Shown: positions 45,781 through 56,580, numbered from the stretch's first letter. The stretch: 64,000 nt of DNA from Isochrysis galbana (GCA_018136815.1 CM030931.1:4966148-5030147), one strand, 5' to 3'. Notes: generated by a model from the letters alone, not told the origin. Translations and numbers: made by a program.

Positions 45781-46202
45781 TCTCCCCTCTCCTGCAGGCA
45801 CGCGCGATGGCGCGCCTGCGGCAGGCCTCCAACTGCCCTGTGGCGGCCCTTGGAGGCTCCTGGAGGCCAGCTCAGGGGGCAGAGGAGGCTGGGGCTGGGC
45901 CCTGGCCTCCCCTGCCTCTCCCTCGCTGGTGCTCCCGAGCCTCTGGGGCCCCCAATCTGCACCTGTCTGCCTGTCGACCAGGGGGGGAGGGGGGGTTGGA
46001 GCGATGGGCTGGTCACGAGGGGCCAGGATGGGCGAATGGGGCGAGCCTGTGGGGAAGGGAGTGGGTCAGTAGGGCAGTGGCCTCCTGGCAAGCCATCAGG
46101 CGTGCCAGGAGGATGGGTGGTTCCTCCCCCATGGCAGGGGAGGAGTGGAGAGAGGGGGGGGCTCGTGCCCCCCCATGGGTCAACCAAGTATAAACTTAGT
46201 TG
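45781..46202 (-). repeat. R3 hairpin-led repeat copy (MGGH type), reverse strand
   Basis: On the minus strand the hairpin has arms CAACTAAGT and ACTTGGTTG with loop TTAT (46202-46181). ACCC and an ATG at 46176 follow (MGGHEPPPLSTPPLPWGR). The arms differ from the other copies but still pair, with one T-G wobble. The body shares GGGGCAGAGGAGGCTGGGGC-type blocks with 12.6 and 52.4 kb. Confidence 0.55.
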
Positions 46203-46524
46203 ACGGACCGCGGAATTAAAATCAAAGACGAAGAAGCCTTCAGCGCCATCGTGGCGCACCTCAACAAGGCTCGAAGGCGTCGACCTCGAGCCGGAGTTTC
46301 TAGCCAAAAGCTCGTCGGGACCGTGGGAGGTCCTAGTCTCGGCGGACGTGTGTTGAGGCGGTGGCGCCCAAAAAAACACTCTTTTATCCGTTACTTCGGA
46401 GAGCAAGCTGCGAGCTGCGAGCTAGTGAGAAGTGGAGGGGGGTGACGAGGGCTCTCAGCTGCCAGAATGCCACAAGGTGGGCTTGCACTGCTTGCCCGAG
46501 CCTGCGTGTCGCCCTACCACTGCA

Positions 46525-47171
46525 AAGTCGCGTTCCGTCAAAAGAGGGCCAGGTTATTATTTTTTTAACCCAGATGTGCATGTTTTCTTTTTCAAGACTC
46601 CATTGTATTATTATCACAAAGATGAGTACAAAGCTAATCAAGGACGTGAGCATAGCAACTCCCCCCTTCCCCAAAACACACGGTAACCCCAAAGCTACTG
46701 AGTTTTCATCCTTTTCGTCTTTTTCTCACACACCTCCTCCTCGATGTCGTTCTTCTCGCAGGCGACGATGTCGCTCGGCTGATCTTGGGTGGCGAGATCC
46801 GTGATGCGTGCGAGGACGGCCTCCTTGTTCTGCATGAAGAGTTTGCCAGCTGCTCGGCGCACTTGCACCATGGGATCCGCTTCAACGTACGCGACCGCCG
46901 TGATGTATTCCATGCAGAGATACGCGACGGCGGCTTGCTCTCCAATGTATCTGGTCTTTGGGATTGGGATCTTGTCGTACTCGTCAGAGTAGTCGCCGAC
47001 GAGCATGAGGGTTGCCTTGCACCAACGGCCCATGTATGGCTTGATCAGTGCCCACATCGACGGGTAGCGTTCCTTGGCCAGGTCCACGCGGAAGTCTCCA
47101 CACCCACGGCCCATGCCAGAGGCTGTGACGAGCAGCATCGCCAGGATGGCGCCGCTCATGCCCTCCTCCAT
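46525..47171 (-). mobile_element. R1 repeat copy with its ORF
   Basis: Read on the minus strand, an ORF of 158 codons (47171-46695) ends EEEVCEKKTKRMKTQ. The R1 3' region follows and ends GGAACGCGACTT at 46525. The ORF (MEEGMSGAILAMLLVTASGM, RYPSMWALIKPYMGRWCKAT, VRRAAGKLFMQNKEAVLARI) is helical and unrecognised. The frame is open further upstream to a possible GATGCAG acceptor near 47205, so it may be a last exon. Copies at 12237 and 60975 keep only the end of this ORF, as expected of 5'-truncated insertions. Confidence 0.5.
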
Positions 47172-47896
47172 GTGTTCGCAGAACTTGAAGGCTGCCCAAT
47201 TTCTGCATCGTTGTGAACGGGTGTTTTCATTGTTGCAGTGTATGTTTGGTGCAAATCGTGCGTCCTCCTTGGCGGATCAAGTGGAGGCGTCAGTGTCAGT
47301 GTTATTGCGATTCAATTGCAACCAGCGGATGAAAGTTCCGGCATCGAGCGTAGATGTAGATGGTGATTTGTGATTTGTTACTCTGGTGTGCCAAGGTGTA
47401 TAAAGATGTGTGCGTGGCCCATGATCTATCTAATATCTATGTATTATCAAGCAAAATGAGATGAGTAGGATTGTGGTATCATATTTCGTGCTAGCGAGGG
47501 CATGCATGCATGCTGCGCGCTGCGCGCCAGAGCCGGAGTTAGCCTCAACCAAGCCGTGTCGTCAATCACAGCTCACAGCCGGGAGAGAGAGAGGGGGGAG
47601 AGGAGGGGAGAGGGATGGATTGAAGATGGGCAGCAGGGAGAGGAGAGAGGGCAGAGAAGGGGAAGGGCTGGTGGAGAAAGAGTGGAGGGGGATGGGGGCG
47701 GAGGGGGATGAGGGATGATTGGAGAGGTGGGACGCCGGGCGACCGGGCGACGACGCGGCGAAGGTATAGTTATGTGCTATTATACTACTAGATTGTGGAT
47801 ATTTCTTGAGATATTTGGGTGTGTGGGTTGGATATTTTTTGGATATATTTCATGGATATTTGGGCAAAAATTTGTGGATATCCTAGCCTACCCCTA
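47172..47896. other. Gene-free stretch with GGATAT-type array
   Basis: 47570-47720 is GA-rich. 47794-47885 repeats GGATATTT at spacings of about 9-25 bp. No gene is seen. Confidence 0.45.
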
Positions 47897-48177
47897 GACA
47901 CGGCGCTGCATCGGGCGGGAATCAAATGCCGAATAATGTAGCTTAGATATAAAGGAAGCGATCCCCCTGCGGGCGCGACCGCCAATTCTTTACGGGTAGA
48001 GCGTGAGCGCGCGTGACGGAGGGGGGGGGGAGGGGGGAGAATCGCACCATTTCCTGGCTAAGATTTTCGTGGCGGCAGGTGGCCCCCTCTGAAGGTTTTT
48101 TATTGGGCCTCGCGCCACGGTCAAAAACTGAAGCCCAACCCTTACTAATAGTTAAAAAGCCCCTGTTTGACCGCCCT
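47897..48177 (+). repeat. 281-bp dispersed repeat, second copy
   Basis: It matches 19011-19291 from GACACGGCGCTGCATCGGGC to the TTTGACCGCCCT end, with small indels in the middle and a longer G run. Confidence 0.6.
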
Positions 48178-48270
48178 ACCAGTGCTTGCATGTCGTGGAT
48201 AGGCTTCAACTTGGCGATGCTTTGGATGTGCTCTCCGGCGACGGATTATTGGAGCATCGTGCGCCACAAT

Positions 48271-49579
48271 GAAAATTGTGTGAGACGATATAAGGGAGTC
48301 AAAGTTCAGGCCGGGGCCAAAGATAAAGATAGGCAACACAAGTAATCGTACGATAGGCGAGAGAACATTAGAAATCTACCTCTGCCCCTCCCTGTATGGG
48401 CCCAGTTCCCACTACGCACTGCCTCAAAGTGACTCCGACAAAACAAAGCTGCTATCGAGCCAAAGGGATACGCAAGCAAGAAGCAAGTACGCACCATTCC
48501 AAAATCCAAAAGTAGGTGTATGGGAGGAAATCAAGTATTTGATGGAGAGAAGCACGAGAATGCAGAAATTTCACTCCGCTGGTCAATGCACGAGAGCAAG
48601 AGGCCATTCGTAGCACGCACGGAGAGGGCCATGAGCATCGCGGCTCAAGCACAAGAGTTGGAAATCGTCCCAAACATTCCCGCCGGCTTCTTGCCCTGGT
48701 CCTCAGCGGAGTTGTCCTGAGAGCTGTCTCCTTGCTGCGATCCATCGTCATTGTTGCCAGCGTCACCGTCATTGGCTGAGCCCGTGTCATCCTCGCCGTG
48801 GCTGTCAATGGTGTTGTCGTTGTCAGACTGGTTGCCAGAGGAATCTTGCGACGAGCTGTCATCATCCATGGAATGGTCAGGCTCATTGTCGGAATCGTTG
48901 TGGGTGTCGATGTCATTGTCATTATTGCTGCCGGACTCACTTGACGAGCTCTCATCACCAACGGAGTTGTGCGTATCCAGATCGGGTGAATCGCCATCGC
49001 TGTCCTCGTTGCCGCCAGCTTCATTGTTGTCATGACTGAGAGCACGCCTCATCGGGAACTCGACGCCAATCAAAGGCTTCTCAGCGGCCAGCGCGACGAG
49101 GGTGCCAGGGATGCCGTCGATCAGATCCGCAGGAACGGGGCTCGTCGCTACGAGCACGGCCAGCAAGGCAAGAAGGGAGAAGAGCATCGGCATGCTGAGT
49201 TGGGGTAGGGTCCACGATCTGAGAGGATCAAAGAATTGGAAGTGCAAATCGAGCTCGACATCTAAGGTACTCTATTGCTTATCAGACGGAGGAGTGGGGT
49301 GAGCTTGTCACGACTCCTCAATCCCACGCGACACGCGGGGGGAAAGGGGGGGGGTCTCGGTCGTCGGTCGGTCCGATCTCAAAGAGAGGAAGGGGTGGGT
49401 CTCAGGTTTTCTTATGTTATTCCTCTGTACTTATCCGCCATCGTCCCCCGAGTTCTTCTGATGTTTAATAACTGCCTGGGACTTTCAGGACGGCCGCGAG
49501 GCGGGGATCCTTCTCCTCGTCGCGCAGATCAATCGGACTCGCCGAGAACATAGCCCGACTGTGGGGGCGAACTGAGCTT
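48271..49579. repeat. Left arm of a perfect 1,309-bp inverted repeat
   Basis: The reverse complement of this arm equals 56626-57934; paired positions sum to 106,205 throughout. The ORFs on both strands are identical in the two arms. Identity stops abruptly at both ends. The right arm carries 10 extra bases next to the left border, beyond which only AAGCGCCAAGC is shared. The arms flank a 7,046-bp spacer with the PLOD-type glycosyltransferase. Confidence 0.9.
48645..49193 (-). CDS. Secreted acidic Asp/Ser/Asn-rich protein, copy A
   Basis: 182 residues from the ATG at 49193; an ATG 18 codons upstream is in frame but would precede the signal peptide. MPMLFSLLALLAVLVATSPV is a clear signal peptide. 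The mature part starts with a short ordinary region (LIDGIPGTLVALAAEKPLIG) and then becomes a long run of Asp, Ser, Asn, Gly and Glu with DTHN/DSDN motifs. It ends GKKPAGMFGTISNSCA. Such strongly acidic secreted proteins bind calcium or act in mineral or scale matrices in algae. Phosphorylation of the Ser residues is plausible. No homologue can be named from sequence this simple. Copy B at 57012-57560 is identical. Confidence 0.7.
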   Translation of the reverse strand: MPMLFSLLALLAVLVATSPVPADLIDGIPGTLVALAAEKPLIGVEFPMRRALSHDNNEAGGNEDSDGDSPDLDTHNSVGDESSSSESGSNNDNDIDTHNDSDNEPDHSMDDDSSSQDSSGNQSDNDNTIDSHGEDDTGSANDGDAGNNDDGSQQGDSSQDNSAEDQGKKPAGMFGTISNSCA

Positions 49580-50009
49580 GCTTGGCGCTTGAGCCCACGC
49601 AGACTCGTGCGGGCGAGGGAGTGCGAGCTACTAAGTAAGAGCCTGGGTTGTGGTGTTGAGAGCTCAACTGAGAGTAGAAGGCGGTTGAGACGATTCAAAA
49701 TTATGAAATCTTAAGATTAAGACTACTACCGCTAGCTATATAGGACCACGCACTCACGGTTAGGGCGGTCAAAGCCCATTTTAACTTCTAAAAGTGTAAA
49801 AATGAAAAAGTCAGGATTGAGGGAATACACCAAAGTAACGCGGTAGAAACCCCCGGAAAACACCTATCTAGCACATATTCGGTGCCCTTTGGGCCCTAGA
49901 CCCAGACCCCCCCCCCCCCCGGGAGCCCCCACATGCATGTTGTATTCAGTATTCAGGCCTTTTGGCATGAATATTTCGGCACGGGCACGGGCACGAGCCT
50001 TCTTCTCGA
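49580..50009. repeat. R2 terminus and flanking repeat fragments
   Basis: 49711-49760 contains CTACTACCGCTAGCTATATA, similar to CTACTCACGCTAGCTATAGC at 51875. 49762-49830 opens AGGGCGGTCAAAGCCCATTT as R2. 49907-49923 is poly-C. No gene is seen. Confidence 0.45.
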
Positions 50010-50230
50010 CTATTAGTAAAACTGATAGGGTCATGGGGGCCTCGTTCCCCCCTTCCTCCATCGCAGACAGCAGACACCCCCTGGGTGGGCGTGCACACGC
50101 ACACGTGCACACTCATCCTCAATCCTCAGCCCCTGCCTGCTGGCAGGGGCTGAGCTGACATCACTCGTGTCCAAACTCTCACCGAGCGCGCGCCGCGCGC
50201 CGCGCGCCGCACGTAGAGGTGGGGGTGGGG
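50010..50230 (+). repeat. R3 hairpin-led repeat copy (MGAS type)
   Basis: The hairpin CTATTAGT-AAA-ACTGATAG (50010-50028, one T-G wobble) is followed by GGTC and an ATG at 50033. The short ORF MGASFPPSSIADSRHPLGGR runs to 50158. It matches the start of the 12.4-kb and 52.7-kb copies. Confidence 0.6.
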
Positions 50231-51360
50231 ACAGTAAAAATCGGGTTCTCATGATCGCTTTCTTATAGCAAAAAAATGCATGGATGACCTCCATATGCCC
50301 TAACTAGACGACCCTCCGAGTCTCAGCTCCTTATTCTTTCGCGCACGCGCGCGCCGACGTGATAAAATTTCAATTTTTTTGGCCCGGCGGTGTCGACGGC
50401 CCACGTAACCACTTTAACGACCGCTCGGAAGCTGTAATTGGTCGCCCGGCCGCATTTTTTTGCCTGGTTGGGCATCATCAATCATGGTAAGAATGATATA
50501 CTAGATGGATACCTGTGACTCGATCGTTTATCCACATATTATTGTACGTATGTGCCCTATACTACAGACGAACACAGCGGGCAATTAGACACAGCCGCAC
50601 AAAAATGGTTGATGAGGATGTCACACGGATGAAACAACGCAAGCTTCGGCACCCCTCGCCCGCCACAAGCATATCAGAGCCGACTGTGCCGAGTCTACAA
50701 CATCGCTCGACGCATCGCGCGTTCTGAGGCCAGAATTCAGCACGCATCATGGGCACTCGCGAGCGCCAACAGGAGCCACTCCTCCAGGTAGCTAGGGAGG
50801 CCCTCGGCGCGCGCTCGCGGCGCATTTCACGGCGTGCGAGCAACCATTCGACCTGATCGCGACTGACTAACTAGCCCCGAGCTGCCCTCTCAGGGAGGCT
50901 ACATGACCCACAGCAGCACCATCCGCGCTCACGTTGGCCTCCCCAACAGAGCGCTGGGCACTCTGGGGTCCCCAGGCGAACGCGATCGTGGCAGATGACA
51001 GCAGAATCTGCCCAGGCGCTTCTGGCAGACCCTTGCCGCTCCAGCCATACCCATCCGACCTTGTTGGGAGGCCTCCCAGTCGAGCAAGCGCTTCAAGTAG
51101 AGGGGCCAGCCCTCTACTTCGCCCATTCCGCGAGGCTGAGCCGATCGACGACCAATGTTTTTGAAGGCCCTCGAAACGGACAGACTGAAAATGAGCACGC
51201 GAATGTCGTTCTCAATACGTAATAGTGCTCGTTTTGTTTTCCCCCTTACTATCATTAAAAGTATTTTATTTTTGTTCGTTTTTTCATGATTTTGCCATAT
51301 AAACCGCAAAAAATGGGCTAGGTTGCACTGACACATTGATAGCCTACACTCAGCCAAATG
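50231..51360. other. Intergenic, nothing recognised
   Basis: Mixed sequence. AT-rich near 51230-51300. Short frames at 50515-50843 and 50929-51357 show no conserved pattern. Confidence 0.35.
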
Positions 51361-51768
51361 TTATAGACCACGCCTCTTGAGCTCAGCTGAACTAAATCGC
51401 CACCCCATGTGCCTATCAGCGTTCCAATTAGCCTCGGTCAGGATCGACCACGCATAAGTCTCCTCCTCTTCAAACTCCTCGTCGGCGGGCCACCGGATGC
51501 GCACAGCCCCAGCTCCGAGCAGTTTTTTGCAGCGCGGGCTCTCCTTATCTGTCTTGCCGTTAGCGATCTGTACCACTTCACCCGTGCACCAAATGAGCGT
51601 CGATTTTCTCGCACCTGTCTCAGGGTCAACAATCCAGTAGCGCCAATTGATTTCGAGTTCAGTGCCCACCAAGTCGTCGTTGAGCTCCGGCGGCGTCGGC
51701 GGCTGCTGATCACCCGTAGCGTCTAGCTCACCTTCCTGTTCAAGAGCCCCACGCTTGTGCCGAGCCAT
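51361..51768 (-). CDS. Small protein with a compact conserved-looking domain
   Basis: 135 residues from the ATG at 51768 (MARHKRGALEQEGELDATGD). After an acidic/Pro linker comes LVGTELEINWRYWIVDPETG, STLIWCTGEVVQIANGKTDK, LLGAGAVRIRWPADEEFEEE and EANWNADRHMGWRF. The alternation of beta strands, the conserved Trp/Tyr positions and the pattern 'I-x-W-R-Y ... G-x-V ... A-V-x-I-x-W' suggest a small beta-barrel such as a Tudor/chromo-like reader. I cannot confirm this. It stands alone in repeat-rich DNA and could be a mobile-element accessory gene. Confidence 0.45.
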   Translation of the reverse strand: MARHKRGALEQEGELDATGDQQPPTPPELNDDLVGTELEINWRYWIVDPETGARKSTLIWCTGEVVQIANGKTDKESPRCKKLLGAGAVRIRWPADEEFEEEETYAWSILTEANWNADRHMGWRFSSAELKRRGL

Positions 51769-52259
51769 TGCCAGCAACTCGTCGGGGTTAATTTCTTGTA
51801 TCGGGTGGAAAATAGTGGTTAAAAAGCGTGAGTGATCGGCCTAATAATAAATAAAACATCTGAAGATTCGGGCTACTCACGCTAGCTATAGCGGACCACG
51901 TACTCACGGTACTCACTCACGACATCGCCTATCTATACCCCAGTATACTCACTCCCTTACACCACCCCCTTCATCCCTTCATTCCTTTGTCTTTGGTATC
52001 GTGGGGAGGGGGGGGGGCGCGTGCACTACAACAGGCCAAGTGCAGGGGGTGGGCTGGGGCAGACCTGCTGGTGTGATGTTCCTGTGGCAAAACAGACATA
52101 AACGCCTGTTGCGTGTGACACTTCGTGCCCCTGGGAGGTCTCGGCCCCCTCTTCTCGCGTCCTTTTCAAGTGTATCGCCGCGCTTTCGCGGCATTCGTAT
52201 GTCGCGCGGGCTGTCGGCCTGTAAACACATCGTAAACAGGCGTGAGTTTTACCTTTTCT

Positions 52260-52735
52260 CTTGGGTCGGATCGTGTCGTTTTTCTGTCGTTCTTTTCTCG
52301 TAGTTCTCTTCGTTCTCTTACGGGCGTGCGATGCTTGCGCGCGCCATGGCCATGGCCCCCCTCTGAGGGGACCCTCGGGTCCTCCCAGAGGGCCAGCTGG
52401 GCCAGCTCAGGGGGCAGTGGAGGCTGGGGCTGAGCCCTTGGCCTCTCGCCTGCCTCTCCCTCGCTGGCCTCGCTAGCCCTGGGTGCCCTCCTGGCGGCTC
52501 AGGTGGTCTGTGGCTCAGTGGTGAAGGGGGGGTCAGTACGAGCGAGGGCCGGTGCAGGCGAGTGCATGCGGCGCGCGGCGCGCGCTCGGCGAGGATCTGG
52601 TCATAAATGATGTCAGCTCAGCCCCTACCAGCAGGCAGGGGCTGAGGTTGAGTGTGCAGACCCACCCAGGGGGTGTCTGCGATGGAGGAAGGGGGGCGAA
52701 CGAGGCCCCCATGACCCCATCAGTTTTACTGATAG
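52260..52735 (-). repeat. R3 hairpin-led repeat copy (MGAS type), reverse strand
   Basis: On the minus strand the hairpin CTATCAGT-AAA-ACTGATGG (52735-52717, one T-G wobble) is followed by GGTC and an ATG at 52712 (MGASFAPLPPSQTPPG). The body shares the CAGCCCCTGCCTGCTGG block with 50.1 kb and the CTCAGGGGGCAGTGGAGGCT block with 12.7 and 45.9 kb. Confidence 0.6.
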
Positions 52736-52927
52736 TTGTGAGTGACCGGCCTAATATTATGAAGTTTTATCAAGCCCTGGATACCGAATATAAAGACATG
52801 AGAAGGGGGGAAGCGGAAAGGGTGTGAGGCAGGGGGAGTGGCGATGTCAGAAATGCAGTACCCTGCCTTGTGAGTGCGATGGGTCCCTTGGTGTTCCTAT
52901 AGTGGTAGCTTGAATCTTCAGAGCATT

Positions 52928-53060
52928 TATGGTGGTAGAGCAAAGGTTTATTCCTTTGGGGCTCTTTGAGATGGAGATGGCTTGGATGGTAGGGCCCATG
53001 TTTGCTCCTTTGGGGCTCTTTGAGATGGTTCAGATGGTAGAGCCACAGTTTGCCCCGTTG
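52928..53060 (+). repeat. Minisatellite-like direct repeats
   Basis: CCTTTGGGGCTCTTTGAGAT then GG occurs twice, about 54 bp apart, with related GATGGTAGAGC segments between. It lies in the 3' flank of the PLOD-type gene. Confidence 0.55.
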
Positions 53061-53175
53061 TTCTTTTCATCTAGGGGCTCGTGTTGCTTTCATACATCCC
53101 TTGCTTCTGTCTCGCGGGCGGAGTCGCTCTCTCGCACCTACACGTTGGCAATTTTTGCGCGACGTTTAGGTGCAC

Positions 53176-55761
53176 TCATCTAATTCCAGCGGCGTGAATA
53201 CCGCGAAGACTGGGGCAGCTCGAGTTTAGTGGGCCAATCCCCCTCGGTATGAGCCGAAAGGTGGGGTCCAGAAACGTCACATGCGTGATGAAGCGCTCCT
53301 CCGCGATGGCACGCTCGGACGCAGAGAGCGAGCCGACGATGGAGTCGCGTAGCTGCTGCGCCTGGTCGACCTTGTTAGCCCATGTGGGGAGCCCCCATTC
53401 CCGCTCGTGAACAACCTTGGCCGGACCGTTGAAATGCACCGCGAGCGGGACCATCCCGGAAGCTATATGCCGCAACCTACCACCGTCTATTGTGTGCCGG
53501 CCAGCATGGTATAGATTTTCGAAGAGCTGGAGACCGTAGTCAAGTGCGAGTCGATGGCCGAGAGGAGGTGTTTTCCAAACAGATGGATCCGAGCAGTCAA
53601 CGACGCCGCTGGGGCGCAAGCATCGGCGCTTACCGTCGTGCGGGCAGGTTACGCACTGGCGTGAGCCAAGGACGCGGTGACGTGCAACGCCCGAATTGCA
53701 GGCGTCGCTCACATGTTGCGCAATGAACATGCAGGCGTAGGTGAGCTGGTCGTTGTCGACATAGGCGCGTGGGATGTGAGCGGGGCTCCGGGGTGCGCCG
53801 CCCCAGTTGAGGTACGTGTCAAGCAGCAAGGGCATTGCGTCGCCTCGCCGCACGCCTGCCATCACCTCGAGCAGTTCGGTGACGGCCCCGACGGGGCCCA
53901 TCCACATCCCAGAGTTAAGAAAGCGGAAAGCGGCACCGCGTGGCTTTGGCGGGTAGAGGGGCTTCAGCTCCTCCGGATATGAGTCATGCTCCGTCGAGAA
54001 GAGGATCTGGGACAAGTCGCCTCCCGAGGCTGAGGTGTATGCGGCGCGTAGACTTTCGTAGCCGCCCTGAGAAGCAGAGAGATAGCGAGCACGACCATTA
54101 TCCCTCACGAAGCAGCGTGACGTGGGTTACCGCTGCGCCGATGTAAATGAGCGCGCGACGATTTACCTGGAAGATGACGTCGTGATCGGTGAAGACAACG
54201 ATAGTGTCGTTCGCGTACCCGCACGCTCGCAAGTAGTGGAGAGGTAGCACGAGCTTGGCACCCAAGTGAAATGTCCACGGTTTCGAGGGACCGCCGCCTA
54301 GCCAGGAGTCTGAGTCCCAGCCGAGAATCGTGGGACGAAGAGAATGCACCTGCGGTGCATGAGAGAAAGACTGGAGAGAGCCAGCAAGCAGGCCAACGCC
54401 ACTCCGGCGAGTGAGCTGCACATGTGCGGCGGGAGAACGAGCGACAACAAAAGCATCTCAAGTAGGTAAGCAGTACTTGTCATTGGGCACCGACTCACCA
54501 TTGCTGCCGCCAAGTAGTGGCACAGGAATTGGTTGGGCCTGTCGGAGACTAGCAGCAGGATTATCCCGTGCACCGGCCGCGCACAGTGCATTTGGTCAGC
54601 GCTCAGCATGTGCCCCCCACCGCCCTTGATTGCAGGTGCTCGCGCAGGCTCCTTCTTCACCCAGGCTGCGGCTTGCCAGTCGGCTGGCGCTGGGCCCGCA
54701 AGGGCTATGACGTCTTCAGCACTGAGGTAATTGTGGCATCCGAGGCGTGCAAAGCGCATTCGAGCTTCTGGCGGGGCGCTCCCCCAAGTCACGCCCGGCC
54801 TCGTCTTGTAGACGCGCACGATGGCTGAGCATACCGGCTCGGCAAATATGCTCGCGCAAGCATCGTCCCACGCCGCGGAGCCGCTCGCCAAGCGCATGTC
54901 GCCACTGGCCTCGCATGGCGCGTAGCAGGCGTGCCTACGTGGTGCCCACTCCTCCATGTCGACCAGGAGCCGCTCCAGCCCAAAAGTCTCGAGCCGAATA
55001 GCGCTGGAGCGCATCTGGCCAGCGGGCTTCCATGGAGGCTTATCACCGTGCCCGCGGATCAAGTCATTGCCGCGGTAATTAATGTGCGCGCCGGTAGCGT
55101 CGGGATGAACACGGATGTAAACTTCACCACTCTCACATCTCGCTCGGCCGCACTCGATCTGCCACCACGTCTGCTTGCCGAAGCGCTCGGGCTCAATCTC
55201 GACTGAAAGAGTCCACTCAAGTGAATGAGGCGGCGGCACAAGGCGCAGGAACTTGCCGCTCTGCACATGCTGGAGCCGGAGCCAACCACCGCGCGCCCAA
55301 TGGCCCGAGATGGCATGAAGCCGCCATGCAGCGCTCTCGAGCGCCACGGCCACCCCGTCGCCGCCGAGTGCAGCGCCCACCAGCCCCTTCTCTCCTGGAG
55401 CGAGCAACTTGCCGTTGGCAGCCATCCTGAGCGAGGCATAGACAAGCGAGCAGCGGGCTGGGGAGCGCGCGTCGCAGTCGGAGCCAGAGAGCCGCGCTGG
55501 ATCGGACGGCTCACACACGCGACGCCCACGACGAGATCCACGCCCGCCGCGACCTCGCGACGAGCGGCCGCCGCGACCCATCGGCGCCCGCCGCACGCGA
55601 GCAAGTCCCCGCCGCGCGCGCGCCAGTGAGAAATTACGGGTGCATTCATTCACGGCCTCGGCGACAAGCAGGGGGTTGACGGAGAATACATATGGAAAGC
55701 CAGTGCCCAAAAGGCCAGGTAATAGGTAATGCCAAACGCCAACAACCAACGACAACCTCAT
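53176..55761 (-). CDS. PLOD-type glycosyltransferase with N-terminal beta-rich domain
   Basis: Exons are 55761-54499, 54349-54167 and 54066-53176. Donors are GTGAGT and GTAAAT, and all exons are whole codons (778 residues). An in-frame ATG at 55839 would add 26. The N-terminal MRLSLVVGVWHYLLPGLLGT looks like a signal or anchor. Residues about 110-260 are beta-rich with GKLLAPGEKGLVG, WLRLQHVQSGKFLRL and EVYIRVHPDATG, like a beta-trefoil or lectin-type fold. From about 400 the glycosyltransferase domain of lysyl hydroxylase/procollagen transferases appears: GIILLLVSDRPNQFLCHYLA, HLGAKLVLPLHYLRACGYAN, IVVFTDHDVIFQ (metal site), FRFLNSGMWMGPVGAVTELL, YVDNDQLTYACMF and LAVHFNGPAK. It should act in the ER/Golgi on secreted proteins. 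The hydroxylase half is absent. The gene lies between the arms of the inverted repeat. Confidence 0.8.
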
Positions 55762-56369
55762 AAACCTCAGAGGAAGGGGCAGGGGGGAGGCTTGACTCGG
55801 CGATGGGACGAAACTCGACAAAGGCAAACAACAGCCCACAGGCCACCGACAGCATCCAAACTACAAATGCTAATCCGTAATCCAAACAGCATCCATGCAT
55901 CCATGCCCATACCCATACATACGCATTATAAATGATTTAGCCTATACTCGGAGTGCATCAAAAACTTCATAGTAGTAATAGAAAATAGAGGTTTCAATCA
56001 GGTTTCACTCCGGGGGTTTCACTTGCTCGACTACCGAGTAAACCCTGATGTTGGATGAAACCCGAGAAAAACAACGTTCGCAGCAGCAGCAGGCCTGCTG
56101 GCAGCGACGGGTTTCACGGCTTCACGGCGCCGCTCCGACCCCTTCTTCTTTCGGGGAGACCATGCCCATCCGCCCCTTCTCAGCGATGGAGCTGGAGGAT
56201 GCGGAGAAGGTGCTGGCGCTGGTGATCGCGGCCGACGAGAATACGAGAATCGACTGTGGGACGAGCTCCTTGCGGGCTCATCCGGCGAAAGCGCGGACGA
56301 TGAGGAGAGCACATCCTCTTCGCCGTCGCTGTTGACCCTCTAGGACGCTCTGCGAAGACGCGCATCGGC

Positions 56370-56580
56370 ACACAGCGCCTTTCAGTGGCCCGACTGGCGA
56401 CTGGAGCGCGAGGCGGCGGATGCCGGTGTTGGGGGAGGACGACTTCGCCAGGGATGTTTACATCCGCTTTGGCGTACGTTTCCCCGACCTCCGCCGTTTT
56501 ATTGACGCGCTGCAGCTGCTGTCCGGCTAGCGGCTACGCGGCGGCTACATCTACATCATGCATGCTGGCGAGGAGGCCGC
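56370..56580 (+). mobile_element. Possible transposase remnant
   Basis: Frames here read FARDVYIRFGVRFPDLRRFI then DALQL, and LRGGYIYIMHAGEEAASL. The first resembles the region before the catalytic part of PIF/Harbinger-type (DDE_Tnp_4) transposases. The match is short and the reading is broken, so this is only a suggestion. 55762-56370 shows nothing else. Confidence 0.2.

Noticed and set aside
47794-47885. GGATATTT array as a telomere-like or centromere-like repeat.
   Set aside because: Unit spacing is irregular and the array is short. It looks like simple AT-rich sequence.
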